Source: Intoshia linei
Taxonomy: Eukaryota; Orthonectida; Rhopaluridae
Assembly: GCA_001642005.1 (NCBI GenBank)
Contig: LWCA01000044.1
Location: forward strand, 1 to 64,000
Direction of reading: 5' to 3'
DNA: 64,000 bases
Shown: in pieces, positions 25,501 through 39,228 of the stretch
Layout: every line of letters starts with the position of its first letter
How positions within the stretch are numbered: the first letter of the stretch is position 1
Notes under the pieces: generated by a model
Told to the model about the DNA's origin: nothing
What the model saw: only the letters and a program-made list of their open reading frames with translations
Databases searched by the model: none
Program-made: the position numbers and the translations under genes

Positions 25501-26474
25501 TAATAAATAAATAAATAGACATCTATAAATTATTGCGATTTATTTATAGGATACAATGTAATTGAATATTAAATTATGCTATACATTGTAAGTCTTAAAT
25601 ATAAGACATTAATTTATTATTTTTGAAATCGCATGAAATTGACATTTTGGCATAAGGGTTAATTGTGGTTATTTTAAAATTTATTAAATATTTATAAAAA
25701 AGTTACTTAAACCATTTTATATCGTCGGTGAAGCAGCGTTTATATTTTTTAAATATATCCGAGAATCAAATATATTTCAGTTTATTTACAAATTTTTAAT
25801 CAAAAAAATAATTTAATGTTCGATAAGTTCGAATTTCGGACAAATAAAAATATAACCAACACATAAATGGATAAATAAATAATAAATAAAGTAATGTATA
25901 TAAGATATTCAACGATTATAATAATAACATAATTATAATAATTACAATTATAACTAAATTATTAAAAAATTATTATTTTTTAGTTTTGCTTTTTTTAGAC
26001 ACAATTTTGATAATAGTATTAAAAATAGAATCAGGAAATATTCAAAGGGACGATTATCATCATCGAAATTAATCTAGGCAGTAAATATAAAATTCAAAAA
26101 TAGGGTAATTTATTTCTGATTTTGATTTTATCGTAATTATTGTCATTTATCTAAAAATTTATTTATTTTTTTTAGTAGCCTATTTATTTACTCATTCATT
26201 TCTATCTATAATAGATTTTATTGTAAAAATGTTAAAATTATAGTAAAAATGAATTTTACAAATTACACTACGTCATCCCTTTCTGAAGAATGTATTTAAA
26301 TTTAAAAAATTCAATCATAACTTGATACACTAACCTGTTATGCAAAACAATATAAACATAATATTTATTAGATAACTTTACTATGATATCCAAGAACAAT
26401 CGATTTGTTTGCTAATTTCAACTTAACAATTATAAATTAAATGACAAAATTGACGAAATATAACTAAAAATTGT

Positions 26475-29400
26475 ATGTATTCAATTGAAGAAGAAGAATA
26501 TGATTTGTTATCAGATTCCAAGTATAGAATGTACACCAGTTACATTGATAAGGCATTAAAAAATTTTGAATATAGTAGTGAATGGGCAGATTTGATTTCC
26601 GCCATTTCTAAAATAAAAAAGGTAATTTTTTCAATTAATTTATTGAATTTGGTGTACATATTAATTTAATATAGAATTACTTTAAACCCCTTATTTTTTA
26701 AGGAAATTATATAAAAATTCTGTATTTTTCATGTTTATTTAATTTTACTTCATTTAATGTTTTCATCAATTATTCTAACGTCGTACCATAAATTTTTAAC
26801 TATTTGTACAAATAGATACAATTCCTGAATTGAATGCCAATTTTGAATATTCTATCAATTTTTACTTAAAATATTGTTTTACTAATTTTTAATTTTCACT
26901 TTTTTTATAAAGTAGTTTAGCTAAAAATGTATGTCTGTTTGAGTATTTTTGTTTGTTACTATTTATTTAAAAAATTAAGTGGAGTAGAGTTTTAAAAATA
27001 CCAATTTCTAATACAGTTTTTTAAATGTGAAATTTTATTTTCAGAAATTGAGTTTTTCCGGGTCAAAACACCAAGTATCCTTATTTTAAAATCAAACACG
27101 TCCTAAAATTAAAAAAATATTTTTTTATTGAAAATCAATTTAAAAATTTGATTTTAAGTAGCCAATTTAAAGCATAAAAAAGAAAAAATTTCAAATTTGC
27201 CATTATTTTAATTAAACATTAGTTTAAATAAAATCCCGTTGACGGGAATTAGAATGTTCACTAGGTGAGGGTTGTATTGGATGACATTTTGAGAAAAATA
27301 TATTTTGAACATTAATAAATTGATTACATCTATTAAATTATGATACTTGAATGGCTAAGTTACTTTTTTTATTTAAAAAAAAAATGATGCAATAATTGTA
27401 TTTTGTGATGAAAATGAAAATTATTTTTTTCGAAAATAATATTTAAAAAGACTAATTATAAATGAAATAGATTATCGCATCATATGGTCAATATTCTGAA
27501 AGTATTCCAAAGTTGTCTATTATAGCAAAAAGATTAGGCCAATGTTTGCATCCAGGTCTACCTAGTGGTGTGCACCTGAAATGTTTGGAAACTTATGAAC
27601 TAATTTTTTCTCAAATAAAGCCAGAAATTTTGTCTGAAAATTTATTTATTTTTGCTTCTGGATTATTCCCAGTAATGTCATATGCAGCACTAAATGTAAA
27701 AAGTTATTTATTGGGTATTTATGAAAGATATTTTCTTAATTTGCAGAAATCATTACAACAAGCATTCCCAGGATTGTTGGTAGGATTATTGGGAGGATTG
27801 GAAGAAGGTTCTCAACATAATAAAAGAGTATTGGAATTAATTGAAAAATTTTGTAATTGTGTTGGAAAGAGATTTTTTTATGATAAACTCTGGTTGTGTG
27901 TTTCAAACAATGCATCTATTCGCTATAATGCCCTTCTATACGTTTTGGCGCATTACAATCGGCGATTGTCGATGGATGATCAAATTGATATTATGGGTTA
28001 TTATATGCATAATTTTGTTTCTTCCATTTGTTATTGTTTTAGTGATTCAAATATACTGGCTCAACGAAATGCTATTGAATTTGTGATGAATGCAATACCA
28101 ATCCATTCTCATATATTACTTCATTCTGATATGACTAAACTTATGGCGTCAGCTATTAAAATTCTCTTGCGAAGAGATATTTCCCTCAACAGACGAATTT
28201 TTTCCTGGTTTCTAGCAAATAGTAGATCTGAAAAAACTTCGGATCAAACAAACTATTTTGTTCACAATAGTCGTGATATGTTGGTTGATGCTTTAACAGA
28301 ACACATGCATTCTTGTTATACTTTATTTGATTTAATATACGAACGAAATTTGGGTGTAGATGAATTTAAAAAAATTGAAAATCAAAATGATTTTAATAAT
28401 TCTATTTTAAAATGTGTTCAACTTGATCCAAAAATGATTGATAAAACTTTGGTAGCTTTTAGAATTTTGTCAGTTCTCATTAATAATACCATTATTAAAG
28501 ATAATATTATGCATTTTATGTTTTTACGACTTTTAGAATTTACATTTGATTGGGTTTATTTGAATTCTTTATTTCATATTGATTCTCGTTGTTTAACTTT
28601 TAACAAATTATATTACAAACACAAGTACATATCAGTAGAAACTACCCATAGCGGTGATTGGAATTCTTCTAACGATAGTTTAGAGTTGAATTATAAAGAA
28701 AACATTTTAAGTGAACATTACAAGAATGGGCGGAAATATATATCATTCAACAAAAATTTTCAGGAATTGATTGATGAGGATGGTAGATTGAAAAGTAATT
28801 TAAATATGACTCTTGTCTGTTTATATTGTGATGTGTGGTCAATAGATGAATATAAATATGAATTTGAGAGGAAGGATCTTAATGGCCTTATTAGAACAAA
28901 AAAATATAAAACATTTGATGAATTCTTGATAAAATCAAATGATGTTTCAAAAGTTTTAATCAACAATTTTAAATTAATTCTAACAAGTGTACAACCAAAA
29001 TCCATGATTGATATCTTAATTAATCGATTTAATATTATCATGGAAGGTTTAAATAGTTGTATAGTAAGTGATGATGAAATGTCTTTTACAAGTTCAAATA
29101 CTATAAATTCATTCTCTGTCCAACATTGTGATGATAAAGAATTGGTCAGTTATTTGCAATTAAATAGATATTGCAATGCAATTCGTTTTTTGATTAGAAT
29201 GGTCATCCAAGAAAATGAGTCAAATATTTCAGACAATTTATTATGTTATTATATGAAACATACATTGGTTATGGCTAATAAATGTATAGATAAACTTGTG
29301 GTCACTAATATTGTCAACTTGAATTTTTTGTGGATTGCAATATTGCAAAAGATTGATTGTAAAATGGATGATTGTAATATAACATCATCTTCAAGTCTCA

Positions 29401-32400
29401 TGCAATTTAGAAACTTGTATATAAAATTTGCTAGAAATGTATTGTCAAGTATTTTAAAAGTGGATGCTAATAAAACGAGAACTATTACACAACTGATTAA
29501 TCAATTTACGGGTACATGCTATTCTGGTGAATATATAAATGATCCAGTAACTTATGATGTACGAATGGTTTTGGGAACAATTACGACTCTTTTGTTTGAC
29601 GTTATTTTTAGGTTTTTTAATGATGATACTTATATAAATAACGATGATGAAAAAGGCGAAATTATTGTACAAGAGATTGCAAAATTGTGGACGTTATTTT
29701 TAACGGTTTCTATTGTACACACTAATCCAATTGTATACATATGGTCCATTGAAACGTTACTAGATTTTGGTAAATTTTTATATAATGAAAGACGAGACAA
29801 ATGTTTACCGGAAAAAATAATTACTTTAATTAAAGATGAATTTGATGTAATTTTTGATACAAATTATTTTTCTACAATTCTAAAAAGATTGTGGGATTTA
29901 CTTGGCAATACAAATGATGTAAATATTGTTCTAACGATTTATAACGTCGATTCAATCAATAATTTTAAATTGATGGATACAATAATTCTAAATCATCTGA
30001 AATCTGAATTATTTGAAGATCGTATACAAGCTTGCCAAATCTTTGTTAATTTTTGGAATATATTTTTACAAATTTCTGAATATAATGAAAATCTCAATAT
30101 AATTTTTATTACGCAAAGTATACAGTATATGGTCAATATTTTATCTGATGTAGATGATGTTTGTTTCAGTGTTGTAGAAAGCTGGGTTTTAGAATGTTTT
30201 AGAGAAAATAAAATTTCTTTTATTATTGACAATTTGTTGTTGGTTTTATTGAATGATTCTACGAAACGGTATTCTATTTTTTGTGAAGAGGGAAGTGAGC
30301 AATTTAAAAAGTGTTTTTTGGTTGATGTTACGAAATCACACTTAGAAAATAAGTCAAAATGTCAGAATGTTGAAAAACCTTTTAATAAAGATGATAATGA
30401 AATGGAAAAAAATCCCATAGAGTCAAAAATTGATACCCCTATAATAAATACCCCATTGGCGGAACCTGAAAATGAAACATCACCTGATAATATTGTAGAT
30501 ATGTTTGAATTTAAAACATTTGATGCGTATTTACAAAATATTAACTCAATTGATTCAGGATTTAGTGAAATGTTTTTCTCTGCTCCAATTAAAAAACGAT
30601 ATTTAAGTTACTTGAATCTTGATAGAGTTGCATGCATGTATAATCATTTACTTTTCTATTATAAAACTCCTGAATTACAAAATTTATCAAAGTCTTTAAA
30701 ATGCTTGGAATCTTTCTTTGATTTGGATGCTATTTTGATTGTCAACAAATTCGCTACATGCCCTTTTTTTGATTTAAGTGAAGGATCCACAAAAGTATTA
30801 TGCCCAATTCTTGAATCTATGATTTCTCATAAATGTTCAATAATTCTGTCAATTTTTAAAGACATTTCGAAATATTCCATTCCTTCATCAAATACCATTG
30901 ATTCAGATAAAATTACTTCACTTAATAATCACATTTGTTCAAATTTAACAAAATTAAATACCCACATGAATTATTTAGACATTTTGTTGCAAACGCTTAT
31001 CAATTTTCTAAGATCTTTCCCACGTGAAAAAAATTTAAATGGTTTCACCTATGAAAATGAACAATTTAAAGTTCGGATATGCAAAATTTTGTTAAAAATT
31101 TTTCAAGGAATGTTTACCCTCATTTCAAACAATGACAACTTTTATCCACAATATTATTATGATATTTTGACTCGTAATGATACTCAAAAATTACTTATTT
31201 CTGTATATGGTTTTTACTTGTTTCAACTCACAAATATATTAAAAAATGATTACAAGTCTAGTAATTCATGTATTTTAAATTGCAAAACAATATTGAAATA
31301 TTTGGTTTTCATGTTTAATATTTTTATCAAAATTGAGCATTATTATTTCAACAATAATCCTTGTGATGAAGCAAGCTCTGAAAAGAGTGGTGACAGTAAA
31401 AAAGATATTTCTGCTGGCGTAGGTGAAAGTTTATCCAGCTATTTGGATTGCCCTAATATGTCTTGTTTGTATGTGATTGTTCCAATTATTACGAGTAAAA
31501 TATTTGTAGCGTCCCTTTTACGAACGTTTGAATATTTCGAATTATTTTCGTTACAAGTTTGTATATTGGATACCATTATTGATTGTCTCCCATATTTTAA
31601 TAAGCAGCTTGGATCATTATGTACAACCTTTTTAGTTTGTATTTTCAAAAATATTAACAATCATGTTTCCAAATTGGACGAAAAAAAAATTTGGATTATC
31701 TCAATCTTGCTAAAATATGTAAAATCTATTTTTAATTTTTTTATGACTGAAAGTGTGAAATTTAATGGAAATGATTTTCAAATGAAAAATATTATTTCTT
31801 ATAAAAACTATATTACTAAATTCAACATATTAAAATGTAAAGAAACTAAAAAAGTACACATTATTAATGCAAGGAAGCAAGTTTTCAAAATTTTACCATC
31901 AATTATATTTTCTTTGGTCAATTTATGGAATATTTACAATACAAATTTGTTTAAAGAAATTCAAAGTATTTATATGGATTATGATTTTTTTATATTTATT
32001 GTTTTGATCAAAGGATCAGGAAAACTTTTTACATTGGATGACTAAATATTTTATATTGTGGTTTAAAGTCTTTGTACGTAAATAATAGTTAAATAATTAC
32101 ATTCGGATAAATCATTTGTTTTTGGTACGTGGATCCATTAGGATTTATATAATGAAAATTTACCATTTTTTTAATTTATTAGACAATGTGTATATAATCT
32201 TAAAAATAAAGTAAAAACAGTACAATCTTAAAAATTATTATAAATAGCTTAAATTTTAGAAAAAATAAAATTTAAATAAAAAGCTTTCGATGAATAAAAA
32301 AGTATCAATGTTGTATTAATAATTAATGGCATGAGCACTTTAGAAACATATTTCAGATGAATTTTATTAATATTGAAAAAGATTGTAATAAATATAAAAA

Positions 32401-35400
32401 TAATAATGACAAAGTGGTACTTTTATTAATTCGTTGTAGTTTAAATTTTAAATGTTTTGAAAATGAAAAATTGCGAAGCAATAAAAAAATCCGAAGGAAT
32501 CAATTATATAGATTTCCATCCATATGTCTTTATTGGAAATGAATAGACATTAAATACACATTTTATTTGGAAATTGTAGGATGATTATTTACTTTTTCAT
32601 TTTTAAATTTAAATTAAATTAAATTTTAATTCAAAATTTGAAAAATATTGATTGATAATATATTAAAATTATTATTATTTTTCACGGGAATGCGTAGATT
32701 TTTTAAATTTAAAAATTTGTATTTATATCAAATCGAATAAGCTCTATCAGAATCATCTTTTTTTTAATTGTACGACCGTTAATTATTTCAAAGTTTTGTT
32801 TTAATAAAATAGTTTCGAAGTAAAAAAATTAATATTAAAGTGTTTTTTTGACGATGAAGGCGACACTTAATCAGATTGAAATTTTTTTGTGTGTTAACTG
32901 GATATAACTGTATAATTCATTTTTTTTGAATTCTAGGGTTGTTTTCATTTTTAAAAAAAAGAGTAATCTGGGTTTTTGACCGTGAAAATTGTCTTTTTAT
33001 CTGTTACTATTTATGATAATGCTTATGAATTTAAAAACCATGGCAGAATTTATGTTGTATAAAATTATAAGACTATATTAAATTTTACAGGAAAGGGTAA
33101 ATTATGGTTTTGGCCGTGAAGATATAAGATTTTGAAATTGAAAATTATCTTAATATTGATGAATATAAAACTTTTCATTAGAATGTGTAATTTTTATAAT
33201 TCTAGAACGGGTTTTTAACGTTGAAGGACTCAATTTCTGAAATTGAAATTTGCGATAAAACAACACTCTGGAAAAACGGTTATAAGAATATGGAATTCTT
33301 GGACACAGGACCGTGGAGAGCCAGCATTAGGCCAAATCAGTTGGAAATTTGTAGCCCAGATAAATTTTTTTTTATAAATAGGGTCCTCTATAGATTGCTT
33401 AATCGGTCGTTTATTGCCTAAAAATTAAAAATAACAGTTGCAAATCGCATTAGTCATGATAATTTTGACATACTTAAGAAAATTTCCAACAGTACCTATT
33501 AATGAATTAAAATATTAGGCCCTCATGATTGTAGACCCGGGTCATATGGACCTAGCTCCATTGTCGACCATTCTTCTTGGGCGTATGGTTGATAAACACA
33601 CGAATTTCATCCTCAAGGTATATAATTCATTTTATTTTTGTGTTTTTTATTTGCAGCATAGTAGAAAACCTTAACTCTGTTTTGTTTATCAATTTTCTCT
33701 GGCCGCATATAGTTTTGCTGGGCGCACCGGTTGAGAAACACTGCTATAATGGGTCCGAATTATAAAATATCAAAATTAGAAAAACTGCTTATTTTTTCAA
33801 GTGGTGAATTTTTGTAGGTTTAGAATTTAAATAAATACATGATTTTATAAACTGCCGTTTTATGTGGTCACTTTTGACTTGGCATTGTATTTGTAATTAT
33901 AACTGTATTATTTAGAATGTCAAATTACGAAACGGTCTATTCTTTCTAATATTGGATCAATCATAGAAGTAATATTATATCATGATTCAATTACATGCAT
34001 AACAGCATTTTCTGTTGTATGGGGTGAACTTTCAATTGGAAAAAGAATTAATTCTCCAATTGAATATATTATTCCTTCAATAACCAAAGAACAGGAAATG
34101 ATTATTACTTTTCTACAATCGCTGGAATGTTTTCCGTGTAACAAGTTTTTTGTAGCAATTAAAGACGGAATTAAAAATCCATTAAAAGGTCTTTATTCTT
34201 CAACGACCTCCCATCTCAATAAAACCTATATAAATAAAGTGCAAACACGGAAAACGTCTTTAGACATTTGTATGCTACGAATGTTTTATTATTATATTTG
34301 CAAATTAGACACTGGTTTATTTATTAACCATTGGAGTGTATTATATAAATTTTATAAAGATTCAAGCAATGATTTGGAAAAGCCTACTTGTATATTTGTA
34401 TTAATGTATTCATTTGTGGACATATCAGAACGAATGAAAGTAAGTGATTCAAACATGTATAAAGAACTTCAAGAAATCACCATTAAATTAATAGAAAAAA
34501 TTAATACAATTATTTCGGCTTTATTAGAAAACACAACTTGGATTAGACGCAGTTTAATTGTCAAAAATTCAGTACAAGTTGATTATAATGAATACCCTGA
34601 AGATATGAAAAAAATTCCAAAAAATCGTGAAAATTATAGGATGCGATACAGTGTCCAGGGCATAATGGCTTTAGTTGACTCATTATCTAAGCTTATGGAC
34701 ATTGTCTTTACTAGTGAGGATAAAGAAAAAACTGTTCCAATTTTAACTAGCGTATTAACCAATGTGTTTCCGTTTTTGAGAGCAAGGTCTTGCAGCAATA
34801 TACCTGCTTTCAGAGCTTCTTCAAATCTTTTGAGAAATTTATCAGACTATCAATTTTCACGCAAAGTTTGGAAACGAGATATTTTTGAACTTTTTAACGA
34901 CTCATCTTTTTTTCAAGTCGATGAAACTAGTTTTAAAGATTGGGTCATAATAATTGATAATTTGATGAGCAATGATACTACTACATTTAGAGAACTTTTG
35001 ACGCGTCCTCTTTCAAGTCAAAAAGCAGCACTACCTCTTTTTATATCCAGGGAACAAGAAATTGAACAACGGTGTGCTCACATTAAGCGTATATCTTTTG
35101 TTATATATAGTGGAGAAATTGACCAGTACTACAAATACTTGCCAGAAATTCAAGAAAAAATTACAGAAAATTTAAAATTTGTATCTCCTTTTATATTGAA
35201 CGAAATTTTCTTTTGTTTCAGAATAATTTTACTTAAATTTTCAAGAAACCTGGTTTCCATTTGGCCAATTATTATATATGAACTTACAAATGCTTTAAGC
35301 ATCATGCACCAATTTTTAAGGGCAAAATACGATGACGATGATTCTCTTAGACAGAGAACAAATTCTATTATGAAAATTAGTGGAATTGATTTGAACGCAA

Positions 35401-35882
35401 AAGCCTGGAAGTATGCTTTTTTGGGAGCCGTTAAATTATTGAATTTGTTGATTGATATACCTGTTACCCACCTCCCTCATTTTCAATTTTACAATTGGGC
35501 TTTTGTTGATTTGAATCAGCAATATAATGAATCTACGGAGAGTCCAGGTGTAAGTGATATAGATTATTTTACTGATGAAACTGTCAATACTAAAGAAAAT
35601 AAAAAGTATTTTATACCATACACGTTAAAAATTAACCAATTATTACAAAAATCTAAAAATAATACTAAAGATCTAGTTTCTAAAAAATTAAATTACGCCA
35701 AGTTAGTTGAAAGTTTTATACCAAGAGTTTCCATTAAATCTATCGAAGAATTATCACCTTTTTTTGAGAATATTTCAGACAGAATTACTAGAATAAAACC
35801 AAACGATGAATATCAAATTTACGAAAATATAAACATCTCGACTTATCTCAAACCTCATGAATTCTTAGAACCCTTCAATTAA
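26475..35882 (+). CDS. DOP1: DOP1 (dopey) homologue
   Basis: Exons 26475-26621, 27471-31965 and 33916-35882 join in phase (0, then 1) for about 2,202 residues, close to animal DOP1 proteins (about 2,300-2,500). The N-terminus is diagnostic: DSKYRMYTSYIDKALKNFEY then SSEWADLISAISKIKK matches the Dopey N-terminal domain almost exactly, continuing with AKRLGQCLHPGLPSGVH, SGLFPVMSYAALNVKS, GGLEEGSQHNKR and LLRRDISLNRRIFSWFL. The C-terminal part (from 33916) keeps the conserved HEAT-like region. DOP1 works with MON2 in Golgi-endosome membrane traffic and binds phospholipid and kinesin in other animals. The middle is Asn/Asp-rich. The end of exon 2 (A|GTATTT at 31966) is the least certain junction. 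Its stop is 42 bp from that of convergent ASNS. Confidence 0.95.
26960..27110 (-). repeat. Dispersed dimeric repeat, copy 3
   Basis: Within DOP1 intron 1, reverse orientation: TTTCTAATACAGTTTTTTAA, then TTTTCAGAAATTGAGTTTTT and CCGGGTCAAAACACC, which is the inverse of the core seen in the plus-strand copies. Confidence 0.5.
32935..33290 (+). repeat. Dispersed dimeric repeat, copy 4
   Basis: Lies in DOP1 intron 2. It shows three successive GTTTTTGACC/GGTTTTGGCC-like starts, and near 33212 the clean segment GTTGAAGGACTCAATTTCTG followed by GCGATAAAACAACACTCTGG. It suggests a trimer or a dimer with an extra half unit. Confidence 0.6.
33304..33741. repeat. Possible MITE with GGACCGTGGAGAGCC left part and hAT-like right end
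   Basis: AGGACCGTGGAGAGCCAGCA at 33308 belongs to a motif family also found near 45520, 52870, 59698 and 49587. The right part ends GGTTGAGAAACACTG at 33741, a hAT-type terminus whose left partner I could not find. These may be two adjacent relics rather than one element. All lies in DOP1 intron 2. Confidence 0.35.
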
Positions 35883-35890
35883 TTGTATAA

Positions 35891-35896
35891 TTTATT
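35891..35896 (-). terminator. Poly(A) signal of ASNS next to the DOP1 stop
   Basis: On the minus strand AATAAA lies 28 bp past the ASNS stop and only 8 bp beyond the DOP1 stop on the other strand. Cleavage 10-30 nt downstream would fall inside the last DOP1 codons, so the two transcripts should overlap at their 3' ends. Confidence 0.5.
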
Positions 35897-35924
35897 TTGT
35901 ATAGTCACATTACATTTTTAATAT

Positions 35925-38119
35925 CTAATAATTGTCTAATAATCTTGCAGATGGATCTACATTATCTGAAAATGGATGCCTCCAAAAAAATGGTATTATT
36001 TGTGAACGATTTGGGTAATGTTTTTCAAAAATTTCTCTATAATAAAGACTTTCTTTATCGTATGGAGTACAATGTTTGTATTTTTGACATTTTTCCAAAA
36101 ATTCATCATCGCTGTATCTACTTTCAACAAAATCTTTAATGTAATTAAATGCAGAATATTCCTTTTTGGCAATTCCATCAGAAAATGCTTCTTTTCTCCG
36201 CCACAGTAATTCTTCTGGTAATATATCTGAAAAGGCATTTCTTAATATCTGTTTTTCCATTAATTTATATTTTTCCTTACTCCAAGCTGCATCTCCTTTA
36301 TCTAAATATAATGTAGTCACTACATGTTAATTTCCAATTAATTTGATCATAATTTCGCCTTTCTAAATTTTAAGCTTTAAGGATTCTTTACACCCCATTT
36401 TTAAGTCATAATATTAAAACTAATACATTTTTTCAATAACACTAGTATTTGAAACTTAAAAATCTTCAATTGATAAATAGAGCATCGGTTACACAATGCA
36501 GGTCTGCAGATCATTACCGGGTTCCTATGAAAAACCTATCTGTTTATGGTAAAAATAATTTTATAACCATTAAGGTGAAAAAGTGGATTTATATCACCTA
36601 AATTTTAATTTAACTTGGTAAATTTTTCATTAAGACCGGTAGTGGTCCGCGGACGTCTACAGTATTTTGGAAACGCTGACTTAATATGTGCAATCAATAA
36701 ATAATTGTAACCGAATTTTAATCGATATGTTGCTTCCATTTTCTGATCAAATCTTTTATATTCCCCAGGAATACTCATAACATAAAGGAGCAGGTTTTTA
36801 TCGGCAAAAGGTACACGAGCATCGAGAGTTGCTGATGAAATGGTTTTGTCACTTCTAAGTACATCAAAGTATTGTATATTATTTAGCATTTTAACATTCT
36901 CTTGGTCAAGTTTATCACCACATTCAGTTTTACCGAAACCACGATACCCTCCAAAAATTTCATCTGACACGTCTCCACAATATATAACAATATTCTTACC
37001 AATCTTCTTAACAAATTGAGATACCAAATAATTTCCTATCGATGCACGAACAGTAGTAACATCATAAGATTCTATTTGATATATTGTCTCATCGATAGCG
37101 TCAACATATTCTTCTGGGGTAATTAATAATTCATGGTGATCAGTTCCAATGTGTTCTGAAGCTATTTTTGCATAGTGCAAATCCTCCGAACCTTTCAAGC
37201 CTACTGTATAAGTGTGTAATGGTTGATCATAAACTTTTTTAACTAGAGCAGTGATAAGAGTAGAGTCCAACCCTCCAGATAAGATACACCCAATTGGTCG
37301 ATCACTCATGAGTCGCTTTCTAACTGCACCTAGAAACAACTTTCTAACGTTTTTGGCTATTTTTAAGCAATTTTTGTCAATATCAGCGTCCAATGTGTCG
37401 ATAGTATAATCAAAAGGAGCTGGTGAATCTTGGTTATATTTATTTATCCAAAATGGGTCAATATGTGATTTTTCAAATCCATCTTTAACATCAAAATAGC
37501 TGAAAAATTTTCCACTGCTTGAAGTATAATAAGAACCAACCGGAAACATCATAACGTTTTCTAAATCCTCTGGGATGGCTTTCATTTCTGATACGAAAAA
37601 ATGATTATCATCCTCAACATAATAATACATGGGTTTTATTCCAATAGGATCTCGAGCCACTATATATTCACTAGATGTTAAATCCGCTATAACCAATGAA
37701 AAAGTTCCGTCCAAATGTGACACTGTTTTTTCTATCCCAAATTTGAAAAACATTTCTAAGATTATATCGCAGTCGCAATTGGATGTTATTTCTAGGTTGT
37801 ATCGTTTTTGTAAATCTTTATAATTATAAATTTCTCCATTTACCATACTCCCATATCGATGACCTTTTTTTGCAAATTTTCCACTTTGGCTTTCATTCGT
37901 AATTTCGTTTTCGGAACCATTATACGATTTAAAAAAAGGCTGCATGGAGAATTGATCCAATCCTACAATGGTCAATCTATGAAAACCCAAGGTTATTAAT
38001 CCATCGCAAAATTGTTCATAATAAGTGTTCTCTGGACCTCTATGATATAGTCTTTTAAAATATTTTTCTAGTGTTTTCATACTATATTTACGACCTTTGT
38101 AAAAAAAAATTCCGCACAT
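35925..38119 (-). CDS. ASNS: Asparagine synthetase (glutamine-hydrolysing)
   Basis: Exons 38119-36661 and 36301-35925 give about 610 residues. Mature N-terminus MCGIF supplies the Cys2 nucleophile of the class II glutaminase domain, with RGP and NGEIYNYKDL following. The synthetase half has the ATP-pyrophosphatase loop (GCILSGGLDSTL) and YDVTTVRASIGNYLVSQFVK. Exon 2 supplies LRNAFSDILPEELLWRRKEA and YYREIFEKHYPNR, plus the family's C-terminal VDPSARLLDNY. The enzyme makes asparagine from aspartate, glutamine and ATP in the cytosol. Length exceeds the usual 550-560 residues because of an Asn/Gly-rich insert near residues 65-95 and about 35 extra residues around the exon junction. There the donor (T|GTAGAC) is in phase but uncertain; an earlier donor would remove the extra stretch. 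No obvious inactivation. Confidence 0.93.
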
Positions 38120-39228
38120 GTTCGTTTTCTTCTCTAGATGATGAGTTGTTGCAACGATATTAAATTTACGATTTTGATTTTAAATTAAAATTTAACTGGT
38201 TTATTTGTTAATTAATACGTTTATATTGAATTTCAAAAATTATACGTGTATAATTAAAATGAGTTTTAAAAATAGTTAAAAAGTATTTAATTGCACTATC
38301 ATATAACTAACTTACACGACATAAGTTCAGAATCTGAATTCGATTACTTGTACAGAGTTGCCAGACATAAAGTTATATTCTACATTTAAAAACGATGATT
38401 TTGAAATCTGTATTTTTGATGTGTACAGTGTACAGTTGTGTTTCAGTGAAATAGTTTCATAAATTAATGATAAATTTAATTGAATTTATTAGAAATTTTG
38501 CATCTTAAAATTTTTTTTATCAAATTTAATATTTACGAGAATGTTTTACGGTGATTTGATGATTATTTAATGAAATAATTGTTTTTAGCGTAAATTTTAG
38601 ATTAAAAATCTCTAATCTTATAAAATAGCCAAAATTTGAATAAAAATTACAAATTTTAGTAAGTAACAAAATTGTAACATTCTTGTAAAGAAGTCGATTA
38701 TTCGAATATGTATTTTATTATTTACAATTATTTAATAATTAATAATAATATTGTAAAATAATTTAAAATAATAATTAAGATTCTTCAACAGTACAGTAAC
38801 GTATAGTATCAATATGTATTTAGTGAATACTACAATTCTCATGGATTCTCAATGACAAAATAAATAAAAATTATTAGTACTATTCGTATAAAAGTTCAAA
38901 TTTTAAATTAAAATTTAAGTTTAATTCATCAAAATGTATATGTTTCCATGATTAAATTTAAAATTATTGAATTAAATTGTGACATTTATGGAATGACTAA
39001 TTAAATGTATACTTATGAAATTGGAGTCGTTTTATAGAACTGCTCCGTGGAGCAATTTTCTGGCAACTCTGCACTGCCGTCGATTTCGACGGCGTCGAAT
39101 ATTATCTTGCATTATTATTTCAAATATAAGTTTATTTAATCAACATTTTTATATCAAAAAAATAATTGTACAATTTAATATAATTAAATTTAACTTTAAA
39201 TACTCTATTCATAAAAATCATCTTTATT
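38120..39228. other. Divergent spacer between ASNS and TMEM222
   Basis: About 1.1 kb, very A+T rich, no repeat or gene recognised. It must hold the promoters of both divergently transcribed genes, but no distinct element is readable. The frame from 39015 is unsupported; the TMEM222 start lies at 39229 in another frame. Confidence 0.6.

Noticed and set aside
35996-36238. Overlapping frames on both strands across ASNS exon 2
   Set aside because: They are shadows of the ASNS coding frame, which is fixed by homology.
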